Shown: positions 23,620-35,920 of the stretch, one piece after another
How the letters are laid out: each line of letters opens with the position of its first letter
Position numbering within the stretch: the first letter of the stretch is position 1
From: Watersipora subatra
Taxonomy: Eukaryota > Bryozoa > Gymnolaemata > Cheilostomatida > Watersiporidae
Direction of reading: 5' to 3'
NCBI RefSeq assembly: GCF_963576615.1
Contig: NC_088711.1
Coordinates: 38,560,621-38,624,620 of the forward strand
DNA length: 64,000 bases
The notes under the pieces: generated by a model
Told to the model about the DNA's origin: nothing
Seen by the model: only the letters and a program-made list of their open reading frames with translations
Database searches by the model: none
Made by a program: the position numbers and the translations under genes

Positions 23620-23780
23620 ACTAGACAGACAATGACAAAAATCTACTCAAACATCGACGTTCTTCTGAAGCTCATCCAAGAGTAGCTGACTGCCTGTTGC
23701 TGACTTTTTAGAAGTAGAGTTCAAACATGCCAACCATATTATGTTTTATTATGGTCAATGAAACATAACTGTGATATTTT
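23620..23780 (+). other. Exon 4 (3'UTR) of copy 2
   Basis: It follows TTATTGCAG and is wholly untranslated here. It shares the ACTAGACA start and a CTCATCCAAGAGTAGCTGACTG stretch with the other copies. The conserved poly(A) position has AATGAA (23757); AATAAA occurs at 23876. Confidence 0.6.
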
Positions 23781-24354
23781 AGAAATTATTTTGTGAGGTT
23801 TTGGTTATTTTAAATATAGTTCTTCTCGACAAAAGCCGCATTTGTTTTATGTCTATCAATAGACCAAGTACAGAAATAAAAGTCTGACAGTTTGGATCAT
23901 CTATTAATATGAAATTCTGCTACAATGAAAATTATTGACCATTGTAGATCATTATAGATTATTGTGACTTGAAAGTTTAATCATCACTAAACTGTAAAGT
24001 CACATTGATCTACTTTTTGAGGTTTTTACAAAGTGGCTGCACAGTCAACTTGAATACAAATTAATTTTTTTAGCAGAAAATTATAACTTGTAGTTGATTT
24101 TTTTGGAAACTAAGGAGTACCAAAAGCATGTTTAAGCCACACGACTGCATTTTTATAGAAAGTGGTTAATCTGCTTCCCTCAAATTGGATTTCTATTTTG
24201 CTTTAATCAAAATGAATTTTTGTTGTTTGTAAGTTCTGTTTCTTACTTAAAATTACAGCTGTTGTAAAGTTTAATTTAATCAAGTTAGACATGAGATAAA
24301 AAGTTAGAATAGATGGCTCTTCAGTGATACTTAAAAATAAAAATTGTAAATAAA

Positions 24355-24440
24355 CCATCATGTAAGTTTTATATAAATTATCATGTAAAGTTTATATAAA
24401 TTATCATGCAACTCTTATATAAGATATCATCCACATTTTA
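24355..24440. repeat. Short tandem repeat, about 22 bp unit
   Basis: Diverged copies of ATCATGTAAAGTTTATATAA-like text. The same repeat, expanded, lies at 33720-33920 and 46060-46210 in units 3 and 4. Confidence 0.7.
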
Positions 24441-24568
24441 TTCTTCTGTCAGGAATAAAAAGTTCAGCCAAGCTTAAATATGGAATAACGACATTCAAAT
24501 ATGACGGATTGGTTGGTTAGTTTACTTTATTAAAACTTTTGTAGTTTTTCAAATATATTTAATGATGT

Positions 24569-24573
<5 letters not shown>

Positions 24574-24641
<68 letters not shown>
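24574..24641. repeat. (TA)n microsatellite
   Basis: Pure TA run in the unit 2 tail. The matching place in unit 3 (about 34050) lacks it. Confidence 0.9.
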
Positions 24642-24645
<4 letters not shown>

Positions 24646-27384
24646 CATGTATATACAACTCAAAAAATTCATTTGGAGTCTTGTTAAAAAGTCTTACCTA
24701 TGTATCAATATTTTGATAAAATGTTTATAGCTCAAGAAATCACATAAAATGCATCATAATGATGTTTCGCATTCTTCTTTAAAGAGTTCATATAATTTAT
24801 AATTTGTTTAGCTATGATACTGATAATACTTTTAAAAATCTAAACCAAATAGCAAATCAGGAAGTGCTCATCAGGTTGACCTTGTTAAATGTTGGCGGAA
24901 CCACACTATCAAGATTCTGCTGAGAAACGATGTCTTTTGCCTAAATGTATATTCATCAAATTATACATGCTGCAATCTAGCTATTGTTTATTTCATGTTA
25001 CAATGTAACTGGACACGTAATTATTAGCTAATTGTTTCAAACAAAATTTAGATATAACATTAAGAAGTGTCGCATGAGGCTATTTTGTCTTTGATACTTT
25101 CTTCGATAAAAAAAATTGAAGTCAACAACTACTGCTACATTAATGATGTGAGCTCTTTTCATTTCGAAAATTATATTCACTCATTAGAATTTCCACACTC
25201 AACCGCCAGTCAGTGACTCATCACTAGTTCATTGGAACTTCAAAGACTTTACCAGATTTTAGATAATAAATGGCAATCATCTAAATTTGTTTAGTACAAG
25301 AAATCTATTGACACGTCGATCATGTGCAAGAAGCTGAGGTCTTATATAGGTTTTATATATAACATATTAGGAGTTTAGCTGCTTTTTTGTGCAAGTTAAA
25401 CTTGTGCTGAAAATTTGAAAATAATTTATTTCTTTATTTAACAATATAGAATTCTTAGGACAATATTAAACTAGAAGTTTTTAACTTCTGTCTGCATAGT
25501 ACAATTAGGTATTGGTGTATTAAAGTTTTACTTTTTAGCCAGTATACATACATGTATAGTTAAATATCTCCAGTTTTAGATAGCAAATATACAGCAGTAT
25601 TAAAAACGTTTATTGAGGAGGAAAATTGGATAATTGCATGTATAAAGAAATTAACTATAGAGATGTGATTATCAATGTAATTCAGATTTTTCATTAATGA
25701 TTGTTGTATTTAATTTATATGAGGTGTGTGACTTTTTAATTGCGATCAGTTTCAGATCAATAATTGTTCAAATGATCAAACAAAAACCACAGAACAAAGC
25801 TTTTGTTTAAAATAAATCACCATTTTCTTTTTATGTCCCGTAGTGGGCTCAAATGGCTACAGTCATATTACATCAATTGTTCTCGCATTAATTGAAAGCT
25901 CTGAACCGTTTTATAAAAGCTTTCTAAAAAGCTTACACTTTGGTCTAACGCTCTAATTTCCTACATCATATTTGAAAAAAAAGTGTGAAATTCAATGTAT
26001 TAATTCCTCACATTGTAAATTACTATACAATAATTACATCTAGCCTCAAGTTCAGATAGAAGTTTCATCACATGTGAAATCACGATCATATTTCAATCCA
26101 ACTATTCAAAACTATTGCCATATTTGAAAAGTCATCTTTGAAATGATTTAAAGTTTTGTTTGCTTAAAACCTTTGATATGTGGTGTTGGTATTTTTTGTG
26201 ATCTATATTAGTATAGCAATACAAGTGAATGTGTCAAGGCAGCCAAAAATCTTTCTGTATTCCTTTTTTATGCCAAATAATGCATAGCTTCTAGTCTATT
26301 TTTACATTTAGGAGTTCTCTATGAAATAAGCAACAATAATATTGGGATTTAATCTATTCACAAACTCTCGCATCCTAATACAAAAATCAATTCAGGTTAG
26401 CATTTTTCTGTTATGATTGGAGCCAGAGTTAAACTAAAACAAAAGCTCAACTTCTACAGTTGTTTTAGTAAAATCTGATAAAACCTTAGAGAAAAAAGAG
26501 TATCTGAACCAGCGATTGGAAAATATAATAGCTTTAAAAGGCACACAGCTTGTTTACCATCCTGTTCTAACAGGAGCTTAGGAATCTGCATATGGCCAAG
26601 CTAGGGAAGATGTGAAATTGGTGTGTCATAGCTTTTTAATATCTTTCCACGTCTAAATAAACGAGAATAGTATATTTTTATAAAAAAAACCTGGAACATG
26701 ATACATAGTTTTACCACTATATTTCTCTCAGTAAAGCAGACTGATTTGTAAATACATGCTGCATTTTTCCTTTACTTAATAGTTCCAATAGAAACATGTA
26801 TTTTTATTATTTTACGACATATTGTAACTAAAATGTATTACATAATCAATAACAATAGTATTATGCTCTTTTTCTTGTACAATGATGTGTGTTTTACAGT
26901 TAAAATAAAAAATGTGGACATAGTTCTTTAAGTAACTTGATATTTAAAATCATTTTCAGAAATGTCCCATCATTCACATCTTCCAAGATAGCTGTTTGAG
27001 ACATTTAATTAGGTAAAGCTAAAGTCCAAGCTTCAAACAACCAGCATATGCGGCCAATGTTCTTTGAAAATCTTATGCCTAAAAACTCAGCCAACTCACA
27101 GAAGTTTTACAAAATTGAATACAAGGCACAAAAACAAGTTTTTGTGATGTCCCATTATTTATGCATGTTGAGCTTCATAGCTCGGGAACTACTATTTTGA
27201 AAGCAGTAGGTTTTACATTATCTAAAATCTAAGAAAATACTGCGTCAATTAGTTAGAAGAATATTATAATGTAAGCAAATGTGTGTGTTTAGTCGGCATC
27301 AAATAACTCTAATTGTCCCATCATTATTTATAAACACGCCCATATTATTTTAGCATTTATCATCATTTATACATGATATTACCA

Positions 27385-30300
27385 GTAATAGTTCCTTACT
27401 GATTCCTTACTGATAGTTCCTTACTTTAGCCTGTGTAATAGTTCGATAATTTAAACATACATCTGCTTATCTGGCTACACTACAATTTTACAACAGTATG
27501 CAAGTATGCCAGCTATCAGTCAACTGCTCCCCAACAACATCAATGAGGGTCCAAACAGACACTTTAACCATTCTTTGAAGTTCATTTTTTGGCAGTTTGG
27601 TGCCAAAAGTATGAACTCGAAATAGACAAATTTGTCAATCTATATAAATATCATCTCATTTGTGCCAAAAAAAAGTTTCAGCAGGTTGTCAAGTTTGGCG
27701 CTTTTCATTAATGTGCTGTGATATATGTAAAAGAGAGTGGGTCAGGTGAATGAGCACTGGGCAACATTTGCCTCTTCCTAATAGTCAGAGTCAAATGAGT
27801 ATCTGGTGGTATGCCCATACCTTCGTAGGTTACACAGTCGAATGGAAATCATTTGGTTTGTAGTAGTAGGTGTGATCAAGAAAATTTTGAAGAATTAATT
27901 GCACATAAGTATAATACTAACATACAGTATTTCAGTGCCAAATTTTCTTTGAAGAAGAAAGTATTATCGTACTAGATGTTTTACTTTTGTTTGTTAGAAA
28001 AAAGAATGCTTTAGTGAAATTGCATTTACGCAAAGAAACAGAAAAAAAAGAACTGGTCTACCTTATAAGTTACTTATTTAATATTTGTAACAATATTTGA
28101 ACAATTGTACTGTTTTGGATGTTTACAAAACAAAACATTTGTTTTATTTTGGATCAAATGGCTGTCACAGTTACAATATTTGTTAGAAAAAATCATTTGA
28201 TATGAACTTTCAAGTCACCTAAACCTTTGGGACGCTTCAAAATCAGTATTTTTTATTCTTCCGTCCTTATTAGTTAAAATATTTTACAGTTTATTCAACT
28301 ATGATGTTAAGAATTTTATGCAAAATAATCAGTAAGCAATTTAAAACATTGATCTAGCTGGTGTACAACACATTGAGCTGGTTGAAAGAGGAAAAGTTCT
28401 CTTTAGCAAAAATAACTGTTTTTATAAGCTGTTCTTCGTCTATTAAAAGATTTGTGCATCAAAATATATTAATCTCAAGGTATATCATCTGTTCAGTTAC
28501 GCCGATAAAGTTTTAAGAGGAAAAAAATGCTTTGTACTGGATTTGAACTCATGAAGATTGCAACCACAAGTTTTCAAACACGCACCTAACCACAAGGTTC
28601 TTATCATTCTTAGCTATTTTATCTACAGTATCGTTATTGCTTAATAGTGATGAACTTTTTGTTAATAATTAATATTGCTTCTTATAGAACGAAATTCTTA
28701 GATAAGAGTTTTCTAAAATCTAATAGACTGATGTTCAAAAGATTGAACAAGATTATTGCTATTATATTAGAAATGATGGATTTTGTTTGATAGAAATTAG
28801 ATGCAAATGATTGAGCTGCCAAATCTGCTCCTATATCAACTAGATTAATGAGTAGACATTTTAGTAACAGAAAAGTACCTTATAACCTTTAACAGTTTGA
28901 GTTAACATTCAAGTAAAAAATGATTTTTAGTAATTCATTATGTAGACTAGGAGGTTGAAATTCTTGAGTGTACATACAATGAGTTCATTTCTAAAGAGCA
29001 GTTGGTTCCATATTTTGTTAAATTCAATATTTTGGCTTCAATAAAATAGTCTAGCCTCAAGTTTTAGAATATAGTAATTCTTTTTGCTCAAAAAAAATTA
29101 TTAAAAATCTTAAAAAACCGTGTCCAAAAGACTGAACAAGATAACTGCTAACTATATTAGAAATGGTGGACTTTGTTTTATAAAAAGGAAATGCAAGAAA
29201 ATAGAGCTGACAACTTTTTTCTTATGAACTAAATTGATGAGTAGACATTTTAGTAACACAACAGTACTTTATAACCTTTAAAGAATTGAGTAAACAATTA
29301 AAAAACAAGATTTTTAGTATTTCATTATGTAGACTATGAGGTTGATATTCTTGAGCGTACATATGATGAGTTCATTTCTAAAAACAGTTGTTTTAATATT
29401 TTGGTAAGTTCAATATTTTGACTTTGATGGAATAGTCTAGCTCAGGTTTTAAAATGAAGTAATTCTTTTAGCTCAAAACAAGTTATTTTCAGTATAAATG
29501 GAAAAAGACATAGTTTTGGTTTCAAATCTAGTTATTTTTACATTGAACTTTAATACAAATTCAGTAAATTCGAATGAAATGCTCTATTGGTGGAAAATAA
29601 ATAGGTTACGATTTTTATAAGCTAACTCATTTGCCATAGAATTTTTTACTTTTTTTGATGAAATTAATTAATGCCAAATATTTTAGGCTGACATAGTCTT
29701 ACCACTTTTATTGTAAAGTTTGTATTACTGCTTCTGTCAAAGAGTTTAAATTTAAACTAGTTTGGAATCAGCAGAAAATTCTGCACAGCAATCAATGCAT
29801 TTGACGAACAAAATCAGAGTTTATTATTTTTTATCTTTGTTAATTCTGACTGCAAAAAAGTTATCATATTTGCCGTTTTATCAAAACACATACAATATAG
29901 CTATAAATATTCAGGCATAATGCGGAAGAATTAGACAAGCAAAAATGTGTTAATATTCTTATTTGCCATTTTCCTTGTTATCTATTGTAAACCAGAAATA
30001 AAATGATTGAAATATTATGTTGCAATTCAGATTAAAATAAAAATGAACAGAATAGAATTTTTAGCAATATAATAACCCAATATCCTAAGTTTATTGTGCA
30101 AAAACTTTGAGTGAATTTGTTTCCTCTGTGAACCATAATCAATGTTTTTGTACATGTACAGTGCACTTTCAGGATACGATTACCCTGATTTATGATTTTT
30201 TCACCTTACAAAGTTAAACCTGAAGAGATTTTCACCTCACCATACAAGTTTCATTTCACCATAAAACTTCAAGAAAACTTTTACTTGAGTTCAAATTTGG

Positions 30301-31332
30301 TGGTTGATGTGCTTACAACGTACGTCAAAATAACAATGACGCCAAAAATTGGTTTGCCAAAAACATTTTCACAGCGTATAGCAGAGATATGATGACTAAC
30401 TTCTTTCAGGCCAGCATTCCACATCAGAAATTTTGTGAAAAGTGCGTAAGCAAGAGCAAATATTCATTTTTAGCGTTATACTCCATTTTACTATAAATTC
30501 TTATTCAGCATACATATATAACTACAAATATCTATACTTAATTAGTTAGCTATGAAATTTGAGACCAATACAAACATTACAAGATGAAGGACTATTCTCA
30601 ATACCTACAGGTATTAAGAAAAAAGAATGTACAAAGTTGCTACAACGCTAGCAAAATACTTGCTTTCATATTTAACGAAAATGTAAAGATTATTCCTCGT
30701 GAACTTCCAAACATATTGACCTTTAATCATGTTAACAAAAACTATGGTATATCAAAATAAACAAGGCATTGGCTTCACAAAAAGTCTTATCACATCCAAT
30801 GTTTGGTGAAACCTTTATCCAGCTGGTAAGAGTTACTACCAGAGTCATACAGGCTACAATATAAAATATTATTGGTTAAAATGCTTTGATCTGAGTTCCA
30901 AACATTTTTAGAAAGTGCAATCTACGTGACTGTAGCCATAGCACTACATCAACAACACATCCAAACATCTTTTCAAACTTTTTTATTCAAATCATAAATA
31001 ATTTAAATTCTATTTTTAGTTTCATGAGATCTTATTCAAAGACTTCAGCATACCAACACTCGTGCCAGTGAGGCGTAATCAATCATCTTTTAAAGTTTGG
31101 AATTTGCCTCTGACAAACTTTTTCATCAAAAATGCTTCAATCTTGTTAGTTTATTTTCTATTTCTAATCAACGACACAAATAAATCTAGTCGTACTCTTC
31201 AAGTGACAACAAAATGAATTTTTTTCTGCATAACTTTAGGTGCCAAGTTATAAAATATTTTTAAGTAGGCTCCAGACACATGAGTTTTTGAATGATTATT
31301 AAAAATGCTAATGAAAACACAGACATTGCTTC
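27385..31332. other. Upstream part of unit 3, no gene seen
   Basis: Conserved non-coding blocks. TATATAAATA at 27641 is kept in units 1 and 4. A tRNA-like minus-strand segment at 28540-28600 has a GAGTTCAAATCC box B-like stretch. A 66-residue frame at 30192 has no match in the other units. Confidence 0.45.
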
Positions 31333-31424
31333 ATGTTTATGCACATGATTGATGAGTGTTTACATGTATAAAAAGGGTGTCAACAGCCTCAGAGTTCAGT
31401 TCATCTTCAACAATCAAAGAATCC
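31333..31424 (+). promoter_or_regulatory. Promoter and non-coding exon 1 of peptide gene copy 3
   Basis: TATAAAAA at 31367 lies 31 nt before A 31398 of TCAGTT. Exon 1 is 31398-31424 (27 nt), then GTAAGT. Module at 31333-31356 with TGTTTAT and TGATTGAT. Confidence 0.8.
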
Positions 31425-32229
31425 GTAAGTACACAGTTTAATAATCAAGCAGTACTCACTATACTCAAGTGCTTAAAGATATGGCTCTTAAATCGCAATT
31501 ATAAATGCTTCGTTCTTGCGGATTCTCTTCAGCACTAAAACTGTGTTTAGAGTTGATAATTGAGATAGCCTAACATGATGCTTGAAGTTTGCTTGGTATT
31601 CTTGCTTATTTCAGCATTTTTCTATCGTTTGCCAAATTGAATTTTTTTGATGTGTGCGATGATCGAACCAGAAGTCTTAAAATTAAAATTGACAACATTT
31701 TTTACGGAACGGAAGAAAAAGTCCATAAAAATGAATGTGAAATTACATCACTAGCTGCTCTAATTGCCATAGTTGATAGTTTATAGTTGAAATTTGGCTA
31801 TTGTGTTCAAGTTTAAGCATTAAGCGTCTCTAATCTCTAGACCTCTTTGCAACTATAGGATTCATAATCACAATACTGCATAATCTGAATGTTTAACAAC
31901 AATCAGGCTTTGTCGATTCTAATCTTAAAACCTCGGGGCAGTCAGATCACCTCAAACATCAACAACAATTAAAAATAATAGAAAGCGCCTAAACTTTATG
32001 ATAAATCTACAAAAAACTTGTCTAAAACATTGTTAAGTGGACAAGAATTTTACTGACTGACAATATCAAAATATTTCTAACTCTATATGAGCTTTTCTTG
32101 AGTCATGTGACTGACTGCCTTTCACAATTATTTTGATTGATGGATAATAGTAAACAATTTACTGGAGAATATAGACTATATCTATTGTAGACTCTCACTG
32201 TGAAACTAGTCAAACAAATATCATCAAAG

Positions 32230-32555
32230 ATGAAGTTTTTGGTAATCCTCATGATTCTCTGTCTTGCTCTCCTGCAACTTACTGTTGGATACGGTGGTTT
32301 CGGGTAAGTCTTTGTTAGCACTTCTATCACACATGAAGTGACAAAGTTAATAAGAATACATTTTGCTATTGGAATGATGTCAGAACATAGGATCATGCCA
32401 GATTTCAAGCATGATTTTAAATTAAATGTAGGGGTGGATATGGTAGAGGATATGGTAGAGGATATGGAGGATATGGTAGAGGATATGGAGGATACGGAGG
32501 ATATGGAGGCTACGGAAGATATGGAAGAGGTGGATTTGGAGGTTTCAGAGGTTAA
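32230..32555 (+). CDS. Secreted Gly/Tyr/Arg-rich peptide, copy 3 (2 coding exons)
   Basis: Coding exons are 32230-32303 and 32432-32555 (198 nt, 65 aa, the shortest copy), with a 128-nt intron. The signal peptide starts MKFLVILMILCLALLQ. The mature part is GRGYGRGYGGYGRGYGGYGG-type units and ends GRGGFGGFRG. The TAA is inside exon 3 (exon ends 32583). After the stop, the same frame runs nine more codons and, spliced to exon 4, would end SGFY then TAG, like copy 1's GFY, so the early stop looks derived. Intron 1 is 766 nt and intron 3 is 340 nt. Confidence 0.85.
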
Positions 32556-32923
32556 CATATTTGGGATTATATCAGCGGCTTTTGTAAGTATAAATACGCT
32601 GCAGTTTTTATGTTACAATAACAATTGGGAAACTTTATACTGATGAAAGTGTCTCATCACAAAACTATTAAAACAATAAGAATTTTAGTTGTTTCAAATT
32701 ACAACAGCCAAATTTATGTGTGCATACAAACAGTTGATGATTAACCACCTATAACAACAAACTACAAAAAGTCTTTTTAGCCATTGTTTCACTATACCAG
32801 CTTTACAGTAAATGTAAAAAAATTTAATTTGTCTATTCATTATCATTTTATTGTTACCTCGGTTTGGCTTAGCTTTAGCCTCAATATTCACAGTATTACC
32901 TGTAATTACTCTTACTATTACAG

Positions 32924-33085
32924 ACTAGACATACGACGACAAAAGTTCTTCTCTAACGCCTACCTTATTCTGGAGCTCATCCAAGAGTAGCAAACTGCCT
33001 TTTGTTGACTCTTTAGAAGTAAAGTTCGTATAGGCCAGCATTATTATGTTTTATTATGATCAGTAAAACATAACTGTGATATTTT
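32924..33085 (+). other. Exon 4 (3'UTR) of copy 3
   Basis: It follows TATTACAG and starts ACTAGACATAC. The poly(A) site position carries AGTAAA (33062); AATAAA occurs at 33183. Confidence 0.6.
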
Positions 33086-33719
33086 TGAATTTATTTTGTG
33101 AGGTTTATGGTTATTTCAAATATAATTCTTTGGAACCAAAAAACTGCATTTGTTTTATGTCTATATATAAACCAAGTTTGGAAATAAAAGTCTGACAGTC
33201 CAAATCACAAATTAGTATAAAATTCTGCTACAATAAAAGTAAATCATCATTGCAGTGTAAACACACAATGAACTATTTTTTGTGACTTTTACGAAGCAGC
33301 TGCACAGTCAACTTGAATACAATTTCTTTTATTTAGCGGAATATTATAACTTGTAGCTAATTTTTTTGAAAACTAGGAAATACCAAAAGCATCTTTAAGC
33401 CACACAGCTGCATTTTTGTAGAAAGTGCTGAACCTGCCTTGCTGAAATTTGATGTTTTTTTTGCTTCAAATTTCAAAATGAAATTTTTTTGTCTGTGAGT
33501 TTTATTGCTTATTTAAAATTACAGCTTTTGTAGAATTTAATTTAATCGAGTTAATTAGAAGATAAAAAAGTTACAATATATGGCTCTTCACTGATACTTA
33601 AAAATAACAAAGACAACTACCTGTAATAATAATTTCAGCAACAAATTTTACAAGAGATACAACAATTAAGTATGTTATTGCAGATAATTGTAAGTTTATA
33701 GTCAAGTGTATTGTAAATA

Positions 33720-33920
33720 AACCATCATGTAAATTTTATATAAACTATCATTATATTTAATATTAACTATTATGTAAAGTTTATATAAATTATTACAAAA
33801 TTTTTGTGTAAATTATCATGAAAATCTTATAATAACTATCATATGAGCTTTATATAAATTATCATGTGAAGTTTATATAAATTATCATGCAACCCTTATA
33901 TAAAATATCATTTACATTTT
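33720..33920. repeat. Tandem repeat, about 22 bp unit
   Basis: Diverged ATCATGTAAAGTTTATATAA-like units, more copies than in unit 2. Confidence 0.7.
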
Positions 33921-34911
33921 ATACTTATGTCAGTAAAAAAAATCAGTCAAGCTTAAATATGGAATAAAGACATTTAAACATGACGGCTCCAATAGTTAGT
34001 TAATTTCACTTTTTTAAACTTTGGCATTTTTCAAAATATCTTTAATGAGGTTATATACAACTCAAAATGTGTTTTTGGTGCCTAGTTAAAACTGTTATGG
34101 TTATAATATTTGTTAAAACATATTGTTACTTACGTGTATGCTATGCATCAATATTTTAATAAAATGTTTATAGCTCAGGAATTCACATAAAAATGCTCCA
34201 TAACGAAGTTTCACACTCTTTTTTAAAGAGTTCATATAATTTATAATCCTTTTTGCTGTGATATAAATACCTTCAATAATCTAAACCAAAAAGGAACTCA
34301 AGTTGTGCAGAGCAGATTGACCTTGTTAAATGTTGGCTGAACCACAAGATTTGGCTGAGAAATGATGTCTTTTGCCTAAATGTATATTCATCAAATTATA
34401 CATGCTGCAATCTAGCTATTGTTTACTTCATGTTACAATGTAAATGGACACTTAATTATTAGTTCATTGTTTCGAAAATAATGTAGGTATGACATTAAAA
34501 AATGTTGCGTGATGTTATTTATTTCTGATACTTTCTCCGATAGAAAAATGAAGTTAAGAACTACTGCTACATTATTGATGTGAGCTCATTTCATTTTGGA
34601 AATGTTATTCACTCATTGGCATTCCCACACTCTACCGCCAGTCAGTGACCTATCACTAGTTCATTGTGACTTCAAACACTTATTGAGAAAATAAGTTTGA
34701 GAAGTGCATGTAGAAAGAAATTTACAATAGAGATATGATTATCAATGTAATGCAGATTTTTCATTAACCATTGTTGTGTTTAATTTATATAAGGCGTGTC
34801 ACTTTTGAATTCTGATCAGTTTCAGATCAATAATTGTTCAAATGATCAAGCAAAGCGACAGAACAAAGCTTTTGTTCAAGATAGATCCCAATTTCCTATT
34901 TATGCCCAGTA

Positions 34912-35920
34912 GCTCTTTGTTACTGGGCATATTACAACTGTTAGTGGTTCTATCTACAGATCGAACCACTACCAAGGAAGAGGGTAAAATAGTTGATGGT
35001 TTTTAAAATGCAACACTCACTTGTTTTCTTAGTTTTCCTAACATAAGTAAAATCATATTCCTTGTCTCTAACTATCAAACAACACAAGTTTTGGCCGAGC
35101 CATTAGTTTGCGCTATACTTGCCTTTAAAGACTGAAAATCGAAAATTTCTGCTCATGCTGCTACCTTTGCTATCATTTTGGTGCCTCTGTAACTAATTTA
35201 TGCATTGCTACCATTTCCATAGCCTCTGTTCCTCTCTTCATATCTACTCATATTTTACTTCCCATAACAACTGTCTTATTCATCACTTGGACTACTACTA
35301 CTCTGATATCTATTCATACTGTAGTCACTTGACTTCTAAACCTTTTATATTACTGGGACTCTTCCTGTTCCCCCCCATATCCATACTAGTATCTCTCACT
35401 CTACTAAACCTTCAATACTGCCTTCTCAACTGCCATAGCGTAACTGCTGTTTTAGCTATCTTCTGTCTACTGATGTTTCACACATCTTACTGTGCCCATT
35501 GTAGCTATAATTCTGTACTCTGCTATAACTACCATCTTGATACCTGTCCCTGTTATCTCAAGATGCATGACATCACTTCTTCCTTCACAGCATTTAATAG
35601 CAAGATGATTCATCAGTCACTACAGTTAAAATTGTAGCTTACTCATTCCTTATATCTATCAGGTGTATCTTAGAGCCGTTCTGTCAATACTATTATATTT
35701 ATTTGAACTGCCTCTTGGAGCATGCTGACTCACGGAGTCATATTCTTTATTGCTGCTTCCTTTAAAGTAGTACACATCACCTTTTTTCACTGTAACCCTG
35801 GCTACCTCAGTCATTTAGTTTATTATTTCTGTTGATTATGTCACATGATCAGCTTATCAAAACTCAAACTATGGTTAAACAAATGACTTTTAAATAGTAA
35901 CTAAAAGTAGCAGTTTTCAA
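34912..35920. mobile_element. Private ~1.0-kb insertion in unit 3
   Basis: Units 2 and 4 run straight through this point (about 25845 and 47760). At the left edge ATGCCCAGTA (34902) and TACTGGGCAT (34921) form a perfect 10-bp foldback. The interior is strongly pyrimidine-rich on the plus strand, with many short TACTACTA/TATCTA motifs. The 145-residue frame at 35200-35637 follows from that bias and matches no family I know. Class unknown. Confidence 0.45.

Larger units (their letters stand above)
10120..27350 (+). repeat. Segmental duplication unit 2 (carries peptide gene copy 2)
   Basis: It aligns in order with units 3 and 4 over its full length apart from insertions. It is 17.2 kb long because of a 5.4-kb Helitron-plus-LINE insertion and a 2.4-kb CCCACGA element; without them it is about 9.5 kb, like unit 3. 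Shared anchors include the gene (ATG at 22910, 32230, 44320) and a TTGTTTGCTTAAAACC tail anchor at about 26157 and 36216, repeated with one change at about 48070. Joint positions are estimated by eye. Confidence 0.75.
23800..27350. other. Unit 2 tail, no gene seen
   Basis: Conserved with about 33.1-37.4 kb and 45.2-48.35 kb, but no frame is maintained. Unit 3 lacks about 370 bp that units 2 (about 25240-25610) and 4 share. Confidence 0.5.

Noticed and set aside
35200-35637. 145-residue open frame
   Set aside because: It lies in a unit-private, pyrimidine-biased insertion, has no signal peptide or domain, and the strand bias itself removes stop codons.
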